From contig QHXD01000311.1 in NCBI GenBank assembly GCA_003223895.1, forward strand, positions 1 to 7,105: 7,105 nt of DNA, in the 5' to 3' direction. Under the pieces are notes generated by a model that saw only the letters and a program-made list of their open reading frames with translations, was not told where the DNA came from and searched no databases. The stretch is from Acidobacteriota bacterium (GTDB lineage: Bacteria > Acidobacteriota > Terriglobia > 20CM-2-55-15). Position numbers and translations under genes: made by a program. Shown piece by piece: positions 1 through 5,729 of this stretch (positions within the stretch are counted from its first letter, which is position 1; each line of letters opens with the position of its first letter).

Positions 1-1030
1 TCTGTTGCGTGCGCAAAGCAAGTCGCGCCGCATCAGCGGTAGGAATGGCCAGCGCTTCGTCCTTTGAGTTCGTGTGGAGGGACTGGGCTCCGCCCAGAAT
101 TGCGGCCAGCGCCTGAATAGCCACGCGGACGACATTGTTATCCGGCTGCTGCGCCGTCAGAGACGAACCTGCGGTCTGCGCATGAAAGCGAAGCATCAGG
201 GATCGAGGATTCTTCGCGCCAAACCGGTCCCGGGCAATCTTTGCCCAGATCCGCCGGGCCGCCCGGAACTTGGCGATTTCACCGAGAAAGTCGTTGTGCG
301 TGTCGAAGAAGAAGGAGAGTCGAGGCGCGAATGAATCGATGTCCAGCCCGCGGTCGAGCGCGGCCTGAACATAAGTGATCGCATTGGCGAACGTAAAGGC
401 GAGTTCCTGAACTGCCGTCGAGCCGGCTTCGCGAATGTGATAGCCGCTGATTGAAATCGTGTTCCAGTTCGGAACTTCCTGCTGGCAATAAGCAAAGATG
501 TCCGTAATTAACCGCAGCGAAAATCGTGGCGGGTAAATGTAAAGTCCCCGGGCGACGTATTCCTTGAGGATGTCGTTCTGAATCGTTCCGTTTATCAGTC
601 TGGGCGAAACACCTTGCCTGCGCCCGACAGCGATATACATGGCCAGAAGTATGGCCGCCGTCGCATTGATCGTCATGGACGTGGAAACACGATCGAGGGG
701 AATGCCCGCGAACACTTCCTCCATGTCATGCAGTGTGCTGATGGCGACGCCGACTTTACCGACCTCGCCTTGCGCAAGCGGATGGTCGGAATCCATTCCC
801 ATCTGAGTGGGTAGATCAAAAGCGACCGACAGGCCCGTCTGGCCGTTCTCCAGGAGATACTTGAACCGCCGGTTCGTCTCTGCAGCCGATCCGAAGCCCG
901 CATACTGGCGCATTGTCCACAGCCGTCCTCGATACATGGTCGGCTGAATGCCGCGCGTGTAGGGGAATTCGCCAGGTTGGCCGATATCGTCTTGCCGCGA
1001 TGCATCCGGGCGGTAAAACAACTCGCGCAT
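1..1030 (-). CDS. methylmalonyl-CoA mutase large subunit, archaeal-type (3' end off window)
   Basis: Adenosylcobalamin-dependent acyl-CoA mutase barrel domain, interconverting methylmalonyl-CoA and succinyl-CoA in propionate and branched-chain metabolism. I translated 343 codons by hand from ATG 1030 to the window edge with no stop. Landmarks are FPYTRGIQPTMYRGRLWTMRQYAGF (two pieces, residues 22-46), GQTGLSVAFDLPTQMG (63-78), GTIQNDILKEY (148-158) and SISGYHIREAG (193-203). Tyr43, Arg161 and His198 keep the exact spacing of Tyr89, Arg207 and His244 of the Propionibacterium enzyme. Tyr and Arg at these positions favour methylmalonyl-CoA; isobutyryl-CoA mutase carries Phe and Gln. The rest of the barrel and any B12-binding domain lie beyond position 1; in this subfamily the B12 domain is often a separate subunit. 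The N-terminus is about 45 residues shorter than the Propionibacterium enzyme. No Shine-Dalgarno precedes ATG 1030, and an in-frame stop (1091-1093) sits inside the adjacent inverted repeat. TTG 1090 is the only other upstream start seen. Confidence 0.93.
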   Translation of the reverse strand, partial: MRELFYRPDASRQDDIGQPGEFPYTRGIQPTMYRGRLWTMRQYAGFGSAAETNRRFKYLLENGQTGLSVAFDLPTQMGMDSDHPLAQGEVGKVGVAISTLHDMEEVFAGIPLDRVSTSMTINATAAILLAMYIAVGRRQGVSPRLINGTIQNDILKEYVARGLYIYPPRFSLRLITDIFAYCQQEVPNWNTISISGYHIREAGSTAVQELAFTFANAITYVQAALDRGLDIDSFAPRLSFFFDTHNDFLGEIAKFRAARRIWAKIARDRFGAKNPRSLMLRFHAQTAGSSLTAQQPDNNVVRVAIQALAAILGGAQSLHTNSKDEALAIPTADAARLALRTQQ

Positions 1031-1058
1031 AGAGTCTAGATTAACAGAACGCGGACCA

Positions 1059-1151
1059 GTAATTCGGGGACAGACGCATAAATCACCCAATTACGGTCTA
1101 AACGGTCGTTCATTCGTAATTGGGTGATTTATGCGTCTGTCCCCGAATTAC
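1059..1151. repeat. perfect 37-bp inverted repeat with 19-nt loop (REPIN/MITE-like element)
   Basis: Arm 1059-1095 is the exact reverse complement of arm 1115-1151; the loop is 1096-1114. Pairing fails at 1058/1152, so the edges are sharp. Each outer end carries GGGGACAGACGCATAA reading inward. GGGGACAGAC-type ends are, to my knowledge, common in repetitive extragenic palindromes mobilised by REP-associated tyrosine (IS200-like) transposases, hence the REPIN-like label; no transposase is present in the window. There is no T-tract on either side, so a canonical intrinsic terminator is not indicated, though the transcript would fold into a very stable hairpin. The element lies between two same-strand genes, contains the stop codon of the upstream one (1148-1150) and ends 28 bp before the ATG of the downstream one. 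Family assignment is inference; the symmetry itself is directly seen. Confidence 0.9.
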
Positions 1152-1894
1152 GATTTGCCCATCAGAATGAACGGCGCCCAATAGTAAGGATGCGGGAACG
1201 CGGCTTTCACTTCAACCACGGCCTCCTGAAGTGCGCGGGGCTTTGAAAGACCTTTCTGCAGGCCCTCATAGAAGCGGCGCATGAGCTGGGCGGTGGACCG
1301 GTCGTTCACTGTCCACAGACTGACGACCAGTGACGGCGTTCCGGCGTAAAGAAAGCCGCGTGCCAATCCCAACAACTCGTCGCCTTCCCAGACGGCGCTC
1401 ATTCCCGTCTCGCAGGCGCTCAGGGTCGTGAGTTCGGCGCCAAGCTGCAGATTGAAGATGTCGAAGAGATTCAGCCAGCTGTCGCCAAGGCGAAGCGAAG
1501 AAAACATCGGATTGTCCGCTCGAAAAATGCCGTGGGCCGCGATGTGAATCTTTCCGGCGGACGGGCCATATTCCCGCAGCTTGTCTTCCCGAGCTTCACT
1601 TCCAACAAAAACGCGAGCTTTCGGAAGCAGCTCACGCAACGCCTCCACCTCCTCGTTGATGTAAGGCGTCATCTCGTCGGCAACCGCGAGAACAAGGTCT
1701 TCGGCCGTCTTCTGAATTTTACGTTCGCGGCAGATTTTCAGAACTGACGCGCTGGCGCTGTATCCAATGGCGTGCGAATCCACGAGGTACTTCTCGCCGT
1801 CGTATAACGCCTGAAACGGGATGTAATGGAGTGAATGGTGCGGCACGATGATCAACGATCGCTGTTTGATTATCTCCTTGATAGGCTCGATCAA
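1148..1894 (-). CDS. catalytic part of a TPR-CHAT caspase-like protease (3' fragment of a split gene)
   Basis: This frame carries the C-terminal CHAT (caspase HetF-associated with TPRs) domain, a clan CD Cys-His peptidase fold. The dyad is visible: His121 in HIAAHG and Cys161 in LSACETG, followed by GLARGFLYAGTPSLVVSLW (175-193) and the family's usual ending HPYYWAPFILMG (235-246). The annotated start is TTG 1894, which overlaps the TGA of the upstream frame (TTGA). However, the frame is open further upstream and reads ELYKQ directly before it, joining smoothly onto the upstream protein's ...HSDP. The two pieces are therefore one gene broken by a one-base loss; reconstructed length is about 935 residues. 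The stop codon TAA (1148-1150) lies inside the outer end of the inverted repeat at 1059-1151. As a stand-alone protein it would lack the first CHAT strands, so activity is doubtful. Confidence 0.9.
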   Translation of the reverse strand: MIEPIKEIIKQRSLIIVPHHSLHYIPFQALYDGEKYLVDSHAIGYSASASVLKICRERKIQKTAEDLVLAVADEMTPYINEEVEALRELLPKARVFVGSEAREDKLREYGPSAGKIHIAAHGIFRADNPMFSSLRLGDSWLNLFDIFNLQLGAELTTLSACETGMSAVWEGDELLGLARGFLYAGTPSLVVSLWTVNDRSTAQLMRRFYEGLQKGLSKPRALQEAVVEVKAAFPHPYYWAPFILMGKS

Positions 1895-3954
1895 TTGTTT
1901 GTACAGCTCGGATCGGAATGCGACTGGACGTACGCCGGCTGCAAATGAAACTTGGAGAGCTGAAACGTGAGACCCTTAAGAGAAGTTCGAACCGCGGCCG
2001 TGGTCGTAAGGTTTGGCACCACATCAAAGCTATCGTGCCCAACGATGAATGCGTGAAATCGATCACCGATCGAGTAGTACTCCACCAGTACTTCATCCGG
2101 CAGCAACATCGCCTGTACTTCTTCGACTTCAGGAAGCTGCATGCTTTGCAAGGTGGCCCATCCTGATCTTTCCGAACCGAGTTCCCTCAGCAGTTCGATC
2201 AATTCCTGCTCGCGGCGGATGATTTCTTCTTTGGTGGCATTGTCCGCCAGGGCAGTCCGTGCGGTGGCTCCGACTTCGTTCAAGCGGCTATAGAAGATGT
2301 TGAGTTCTTCACGAATCTTGCGGATGCGCTGCAGTCGCGGTGATTCCTCGGCTCCTGTGTCCCATACCGTTTCGAGATTCTTTTCGAGGAGATCGATCAG
2401 AGTGCGGGACTTCGAGCGTTCCACAAATTGAAAGGCGGCACGCAAATCCCCCCTCGTCAGTTTCAGGTTAACGATGTTTTCGTAGACCTGATACTTGTCC
2501 CTGCCAAAGGACATTCGCATTTCGTCGAGCCGGATATTTCCGCGTAAGGATTCTATCTCTTCGATGGCTTTCATGTAGAGCTGCTCGGCTTCCTGGAGTT
2601 CCCCGTTCAGCTCCTTCAGGCGGCCCAGCGTGTTGTAGCACTGATAGGAAACCCAGGGCGCGTGGTAACCCTCGATTTCACTGAGTGCCTTTTGCGCCTC
2701 TTCCAGCGCCGATGCCGTCTCTGCCAGTTCCTGCCAGCTTTGAGCCGATAGCACACGCGCATTCGCCGCCTGCACGGGCACCTGTTGTTTCTCGAAAATC
2801 TCAGCGGAGTGTTGCGCCAGTTCCTGTGCGGCTGAAAATTGCTGCTGACGAATCAGAAGCTGGGCATGCCAGAGGTCGAGGACCGCCACCCATACTTCGT
2901 TTCCCTCCTTGATGAAGATCTCTCGAGCGGAAACCAGAGCTTTCTCGGCGTCCTTGTCATTGAGCAGCTTGAACTCGGCGATTCCCACGTAAGTCAGACA
3001 CTTTGCGGCTTCATATCGATTCCCGAGCCGGTCGAAAGTTTCGAAAGCCCGGGCCGAGATCTTCGCAGCGTCATCGAAGAGATTCAGTTCGAGGTAGATT
3101 TCTGCGCGATCCATGTCGCACAGGCCGACGCGGCGCGCATCGTCGAGTTCTTCGTGTTTGCGGCGCACCTGTTCCAGGATGCGCAAAGCGGTCGAGTAAT
3201 TCCCCCGCATGTAATGCATGTGTGAGGTGGCGCGCTCGGCTATAGCTGCCCACAGCACCATGCCGTGGCGCTCGCAGTGCCGCTTGGTGATTTCGAAGCA
3301 TTGCACCGCCTCATCAAAACGATTCATCTCTGTAAGGACGTAAGCACGATTCAGGCTGATCGCGGCGATCGCGAGATAGTTGTCGGTGTTTTCGAGGGCT
3401 TTCTGAGCGCGATCGTAATGGGTGAGCGAATCGTTGTAGCGATTCAAGCGGTAGTACAGATTGCCCAGGGCGATTTCCAGGTTGGAAAGGTATGGAGTAT
3501 CGTTCGCTTTCTCGAGCGAGGAGCGCGCACGCTCGGCGAGGCCATGGGCCTCGGTATACCGGCTGAGATACATCAGGTTGTCTATCTGGGCAACCAGAGT
3601 ACGCCCAACTTCGCCGCTCAAACCCGCCTTCTCGAAGAGCTCGATGGCGCGGCCGAAGAACGACTCCGCGTCGGCGGATTTCCGCATGGTGTAGAGAATC
3701 TGACCCTTGGACCGGCTGGCATAGGCCCAGGCCAGTGGAGTGTCGATCAACGAGGCGATATAGAGGTTGGTTTCGGCCAGGATCTGCGCCAGATCCGGGT
3801 CACGCGGAAGGAGTTCTCGGATTCTGCCGGAGATGGCTTCGATGAGAGCCTGGCTGGACGAGCCTTCAGTGTTCGAGATGAAGGCCCGTTGCTGGGCAGC
3901 ATCCCGGATCTGGGCCAGCGCGGCCAGATACTCCTCGGGATTCGTAACGGTCAC
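1891..3954 (-). CDS. TPR repeats and N-terminal CHAT part of a caspase-like protease (5' fragment of a split gene)
   Basis: Large soluble protein of 687 residues with no signal peptide or membrane segment. Residues about 75-470 form a run of tetratricopeptide-like helical hairpins, for example AIALGNLYYRLNRYNDSLTHYDRAQKAL (in pieces, 160-187) and NTLGRLKELNGELQEAEQLY (441-460), the usual protein-binding scaffold of TPR-CHAT proteins. Residues about 515-600 are charged, helical and possibly coiled-coil. LLPDEVLVEYYSIGDRFHAF (617-636) begins the CHAT domain. The frame then runs out: after HSDP (679-682) it ends SCTNN-stop, while the -1 frame continues ELYKQLIEPIKE into the catalytic part. The start is GTG 3954, with AGGAAG about 10 nt upstream and no in-frame ATG nearby. 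It lies 68 bp downstream of the anti-sigma-like gene, presumably in the same transcript. Partner or sensing specificity cannot be read from the TPRs. Confidence 0.92.
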   Translation of the reverse strand: MTVTNPEEYLAALAQIRDAAQQRAFISNTEGSSSQALIEAISGRIRELLPRDPDLAQILAETNLYIASLIDTPLAWAYASRSKGQILYTMRKSADAESFFGRAIELFEKAGLSGEVGRTLVAQIDNLMYLSRYTEAHGLAERARSSLEKANDTPYLSNLEIALGNLYYRLNRYNDSLTHYDRAQKALENTDNYLAIAAISLNRAYVLTEMNRFDEAVQCFEITKRHCERHGMVLWAAIAERATSHMHYMRGNYSTALRILEQVRRKHEELDDARRVGLCDMDRAEIYLELNLFDDAAKISARAFETFDRLGNRYEAAKCLTYVGIAEFKLLNDKDAEKALVSAREIFIKEGNEVWVAVLDLWHAQLLIRQQQFSAAQELAQHSAEIFEKQQVPVQAANARVLSAQSWQELAETASALEEAQKALSEIEGYHAPWVSYQCYNTLGRLKELNGELQEAEQLYMKAIEEIESLRGNIRLDEMRMSFGRDKYQVYENIVNLKLTRGDLRAAFQFVERSKSRTLIDLLEKNLETVWDTGAEESPRLQRIRKIREELNIFYSRLNEVGATARTALADNATKEEIIRREQELIELLRELGSERSGWATLQSMQLPEVEEVQAMLLPDEVLVEYYSIGDRFHAFIVGHDSFDVVPNLTTTAAVRTSLKGLTFQLSKFHLQPAYVQSHSDPSCTNN

Positions 3955-3995
3955 GATTCCAGCGCTTCCTACGTGGGCTCGCTTCCTGCACGTAT

Positions 3996-4012
3996 TCGGA
4001 AATAATTTCCGA
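3996..4012. promoter_or_regulatory. 17-bp perfect palindrome between anti-sigma and TPR-CHAT genes
   Basis: TCGGAAAT, one central base, ATTTCCGA: eight-base arms in perfect symmetry in the 68-bp gap between the stop of the anti-sigma-like gene (4023) and the GTG of the TPR-CHAT gene (3954). A one-base centre makes a tight RNA hairpin unlikely, so a dimeric DNA-binding site is the more natural reading. It could also be chance. No promoter is clear immediately around it. Confidence 0.35.
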
Positions 4013-4022
4013 TTGTTTGTAT

Positions 4023-4631
4023 CTAGGAGTTACCGCGGTGCACGCAGAAGAGCGTGATCTGCCCTTCAGGCAAATCCACCGAAAGATGATAGGTATCCTT
4101 CGGGACCTCGTCGAACGAGAACTCACCGACCACGTTAGTTCTGGTCCGGTAACGGACGATTCCGTGGGACTCCAGCTTCACTGGAGTATTATCGAAGAAT
4201 TTCGCAGCGTTAGACAATACCTGTCCGACAAGTGTTATACGGTCATTGGCTTCCATCGACTCAATCTTGACGTCCACGTCCACATCTCCCGCACGGAACA
4301 GGAGTTGCCGCGGGGGCGCGCCAACGCGCCGAACACCAGCCATTGCCGGCTGATCAAAGGTGTCAAATATGAGAGAGGCAATCATCCTGCGAACGCCGCC
4401 GACCTTGGGCTGCATGACAGGCTGGAACAAATTCACACCCCACTGGACCAACTCGGCAGGAGGTTCAAAGGAAGCGTCTTCCTGAAGTCGAACCATAAAA
4501 GCTTGAAATTCCTGCTTTAACTCCGCGCATTCCCCACAGTTGGTCAAATGGCTTTCCAGTGTCGATTTCTCGACATCTAAGGTCTGTCCGTCCATGTAAT
4601 TGATTAAGTTTTCGATATTTACGTGTCGCAT
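4023..4631 (-). CDS. soluble zinc-finger anti-sigma-like protein with C-terminal beta-sandwich-like domain
   Basis: Of 202 residues, the first 40 match the zinc-binding anti-sigma pattern: His3, then HLTNCGEC giving His28-x3-Cys32-x2-Cys35. Such domains usually clamp an ECF sigma factor; here the sigma gene lies directly upstream, 93 bp away. Unlike most anti-sigmas there is no transmembrane helix, so the protein should stay in the cytoplasm. Residues about 108-126 (RQLLFRAGDVDVDVKIE) lead into a beta-rich segment at 131-196 with ITLVGQVLS, TNVVGEFSFDEVPKDTYHLS and QITL. This resembles carboxypeptidase-regulatory-like or other Ig-like beta-sandwich modules, which suggests a binding or sensing surface. 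ATG 4631 has a good Shine-Dalgarno (GAGGGAG, 4637-4643) at 5 nt. A vegetative-type promoter sits in the gap upstream. Zinc-finger call is firm, the regulatory role inferred, the C-terminal fold tentative. Confidence 0.88.
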   Translation of the reverse strand: MRHVNIENLINYMDGQTLDVEKSTLESHLTNCGECAELKQEFQAFMVRLQEDASFEPPAELVQWGVNLFQPVMQPKVGGVRRMIASLIFDTFDQPAMAGVRRVGAPPRQLLFRAGDVDVDVKIESMEANDRITLVGQVLSNAAKFFDNTPVKLESHGIVRYRTRTNVVGEFSFDEVPKDTYHLSVDLPEGQITLFCVHRGNS

Positions 4632-4678
4632 CTTCGCTCCCTCGTTCGATTGCTTATAACAAAACTCTTCTGATCCAG

Positions 4679-4706
4679 ACTATATTGAGGGCTAAGTGAT
4701 TGGCAA
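4679..4706 (-). promoter_or_regulatory. internal sigma70-like promoter ahead of the anti-sigma gene
   Basis: On the minus strand TTGCCA (4706-4701), 16 bp, then TATAGT (4684-4679): five of six matches to each consensus box. Transcription would begin near 4672, leaving a leader of about 40 nt before ATG 4631 that includes its Shine-Dalgarno. This would allow the anti-sigma and TPR-CHAT genes to be made independently of the upstream sigma gene. Confidence 0.5.
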
Positions 4707-4724
4707 AAATACAAAAACTTTTCC

Positions 4725-5291
4725 TCACTTAATCCCTCGGCGGCGCAACTGCGTCCGCAATTTGTCGAGGCATCGTGCTCGTGTCGGGCCGATACTCGCC
4801 ACGGGCATACCCATCTTCTGGCTGATTTCCTCGTACGATAATGATCGCTGGTCGAAGTATAGCATTTCGATAAGGTCCCGGCAGCGCCCTGACAATTGCT
4901 CGACAGCGTCGCGGATCGTCTGTTGAGTCTCAGTCATGATGCGCAAATCTTCGAGATTTTCGCCGGGGTCCGCTGGTTCCTCGAACTCGTCATCGGCACC
5001 TGTTTCCCTGTGCTTTAATGATTTCACGTGAATGCACTGCCGGGTCGTGGTGGTGATGAGCCAGGCACTGACCTTTGTTTCGTCCTTCAGCTCGTGAAGA
5101 TGCTCAATCAGCTTGAGACACACAGCCTGGAAAACGTCGGCGGCATCCGCTGAGGTGAAGCCGAAGCGAACCGGAACGGAATAGACCAGTCTTCGATACC
5201 TCATGATGAGCGCTTCCCACGCCTGTGCGTCTCCTCTCAGACACATGGCGACCAACTCCGGGTCCGTGTGGGATTTGTACTTGGAGCTCAC
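4725..5291 (-). CDS. ECF-type RNA polymerase sigma factor
   Basis: Sigma-70 family protein of group IV (ECF) size, about 188 residues, directing RNA polymerase to a specific promoter set. Counting from TTG 5315, region 2 spans about 24-100, with YRRLVYSVPVRFGF and DAADVFQAVCLKL; an acidic linker follows (DDEFEEPADPGENLEDL, 108-124); region 4 spans 134-193, with LSGRCRDLIEML and the helix-turn-helix LSYEEISQKMGMPVASIGPT (159-178). I place the start at GTG 5291: AGGAAG lies 8 nt upstream and the preceding gene's TAG shares its G with this codon (TAGTG). A start at TTG 5315, eight codons longer, is possible but has a poorer ribosome site. It is followed by the zinc-finger anti-sigma gene, the usual partner arrangement. 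The promoters it recognises are not evident here. Confidence 0.94.
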   Translation of the reverse strand: MSSKYKSHTDPELVAMCLRGDAQAWEALIMRYRRLVYSVPVRFGFTSADAADVFQAVCLKLIEHLHELKDETKVSAWLITTTTRQCIHVKSLKHRETGADDEFEEPADPGENLEDLRIMTETQQTIRDAVEQLSGRCRDLIEMLYFDQRSLSYEEISQKMGMPVASIGPTRARCLDKLRTQLRRRGIK

Positions 5292-5539
5292 TACCGGGGC
5301 TTCCTGGATTTCCAAAAGCTTTCGAGAGCAAATAAGAGCATCAGGAACGAAAAGAAAACCGTGAGGCCAACACTGAGAATGCCGTTCTCCGGTGTCTTCA
5401 AATATTCTCTATATTCCTTAATAGCAGAGAAGGTGAATACAACGCCAAGGGCGAGAAAAACTCCGCCGATCACCTCGAGCCAAAACCGATGGAGTGAATG
5501 CAGAAAATCCGCGAAAGCAATTTTGAATTTTTCGATCAT
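5291..5539 (-). CDS. small two-helix membrane protein of unknown function
   Basis: An 82-residue protein with two clear hydrophobic helices: about 20-40 (WLEVIGGVFLALGVVFTFSA) and about 54-75 (ILSVGLTVFFSFLMLLFALE). They are linked by a short charged loop (KEYREYLKTPENG), and the C-terminus is basic (FWKSRKPR). I do not recognise a named family. It is first in the minus-strand cluster and its TAG overlaps the preferred sigma start by one base, so it is probably translationally coupled to the sigma factor. A membrane anchor or stress-sensing role in the sigma pathway is only a guess. ATG 5539 has no recognisable Shine-Dalgarno, and the promoter upstream would leave a leader of only about 8 nt, so near-leaderless translation is likely. 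The helix pattern and position argue against a spurious frame. Confidence 0.78.
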   Translation of the reverse strand: MIEKFKIAFADFLHSLHRFWLEVIGGVFLALGVVFTFSAIKEYREYLKTPENGILSVGLTVFFSFLMLLFALESFWKSRKPR

Positions 5540-5554
5540 GGCAGGTCAAGGAGC

Positions 5555-5583
5555 ATATTAACGGCTACTAACGTGCTCATCAA
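5555..5583 (-). promoter_or_regulatory. sigma70-like promoter of the membrane protein / sigma / anti-sigma / TPR-CHAT cluster
   Basis: On the minus strand TTGATG (5583-5578), exactly 17 bp, then TAATAT (5560-5555). The predicted start, about 7 nt past the -10 box, falls near 5548, only about 8-9 nt before ATG 5539. No separate ECF-style promoter could be singled out by eye. Confidence 0.5.
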
Positions 5584-5661
5584 CAAGTGCGATTAGGGAC
5601 CTGATCGCTGAGACGGTAGCGTAACATCATGACAGAAAAACCGACTCGGCTAAATTGTGAA

Positions 5662-5691
5662 TTGACCAAATTAAACCATTGTGCGTAGGAT
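5662..5691 (+). promoter_or_regulatory. possible promoter for the small gene at 5730
   Basis: TTGACC (5662-5667), an 18-bp spacer and TAGGAT (5686-5691). The -35 box is good and the -10 box mediocre (four of six). It would start transcription near 5698, about 32 nt ahead of the TTG start. Together with the leftward promoter at 5555-5583 it makes 5540-5729 a divergent control region. Confidence 0.35.
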
Positions 5692-5717
5692 GATCTTAAG
5701 AACCGTTTGTCGCCAAC

Positions 5718-5724
5718 GAGGAGG
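5718..5724 (+). promoter_or_regulatory. strong ribosome binding site deciding a TTG start
   Basis: GAGGAGG ends 5 nt before TTG 5730 and supports this rare start over the in-frame TTG 5736. The site lies in the 18-nt loop of a possible RNA hairpin whose six-base arms are AACCGT (5701-5706) and ACGGTT (5725-5730). The start codon's first base therefore closes the stem and the ribosome site would stay exposed. Confidence 0.7.
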
Positions 5725-5729
5725 ACGGT

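Noticed and set aside
673..1005. Minus-strand open frame of 110 codons within the mutase region
   Set aside because: It is out of frame with the clear mutase translation and shows no coherent motif.
1059..1151. Intrinsic transcription terminator
   Set aside because: The arms are long and perfect but no T-rich run follows on either strand, and the sharp-edged symmetry with GGGGACAGAC ends fits a repeat element better.
1885..1960. Programmed -1 ribosomal frameshifting to join the two TPR-CHAT pieces
   Set aside because: I see no classical X-XXY-YYZ slippery heptamer and no obvious strong downstream stem in this stretch. A one-base deletion or sequencing error explains it more simply.
1148..3954. 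Type III-E CRISPR Craspase component
   Set aside because: No CRISPR repeats, gRAMP-like effector or other cas genes are in the window. TPR-CHAT proteins are widespread outside CRISPR; only an analogy is kept.
3265..4005. Plus-strand open frame of 246 codons
   Set aside because: It lies entirely antisense to the well-supported TPR-CHAT and neighbouring sequence, has no domain-like motifs, and is explained by codon bias of the opposite strand.
4017..4520. Plus-strand open frame of 167 codons
   Set aside because: It is a mirror of the anti-sigma-like gene on the minus strand, which has a zinc motif and a good ribosome site; this frame has neither.
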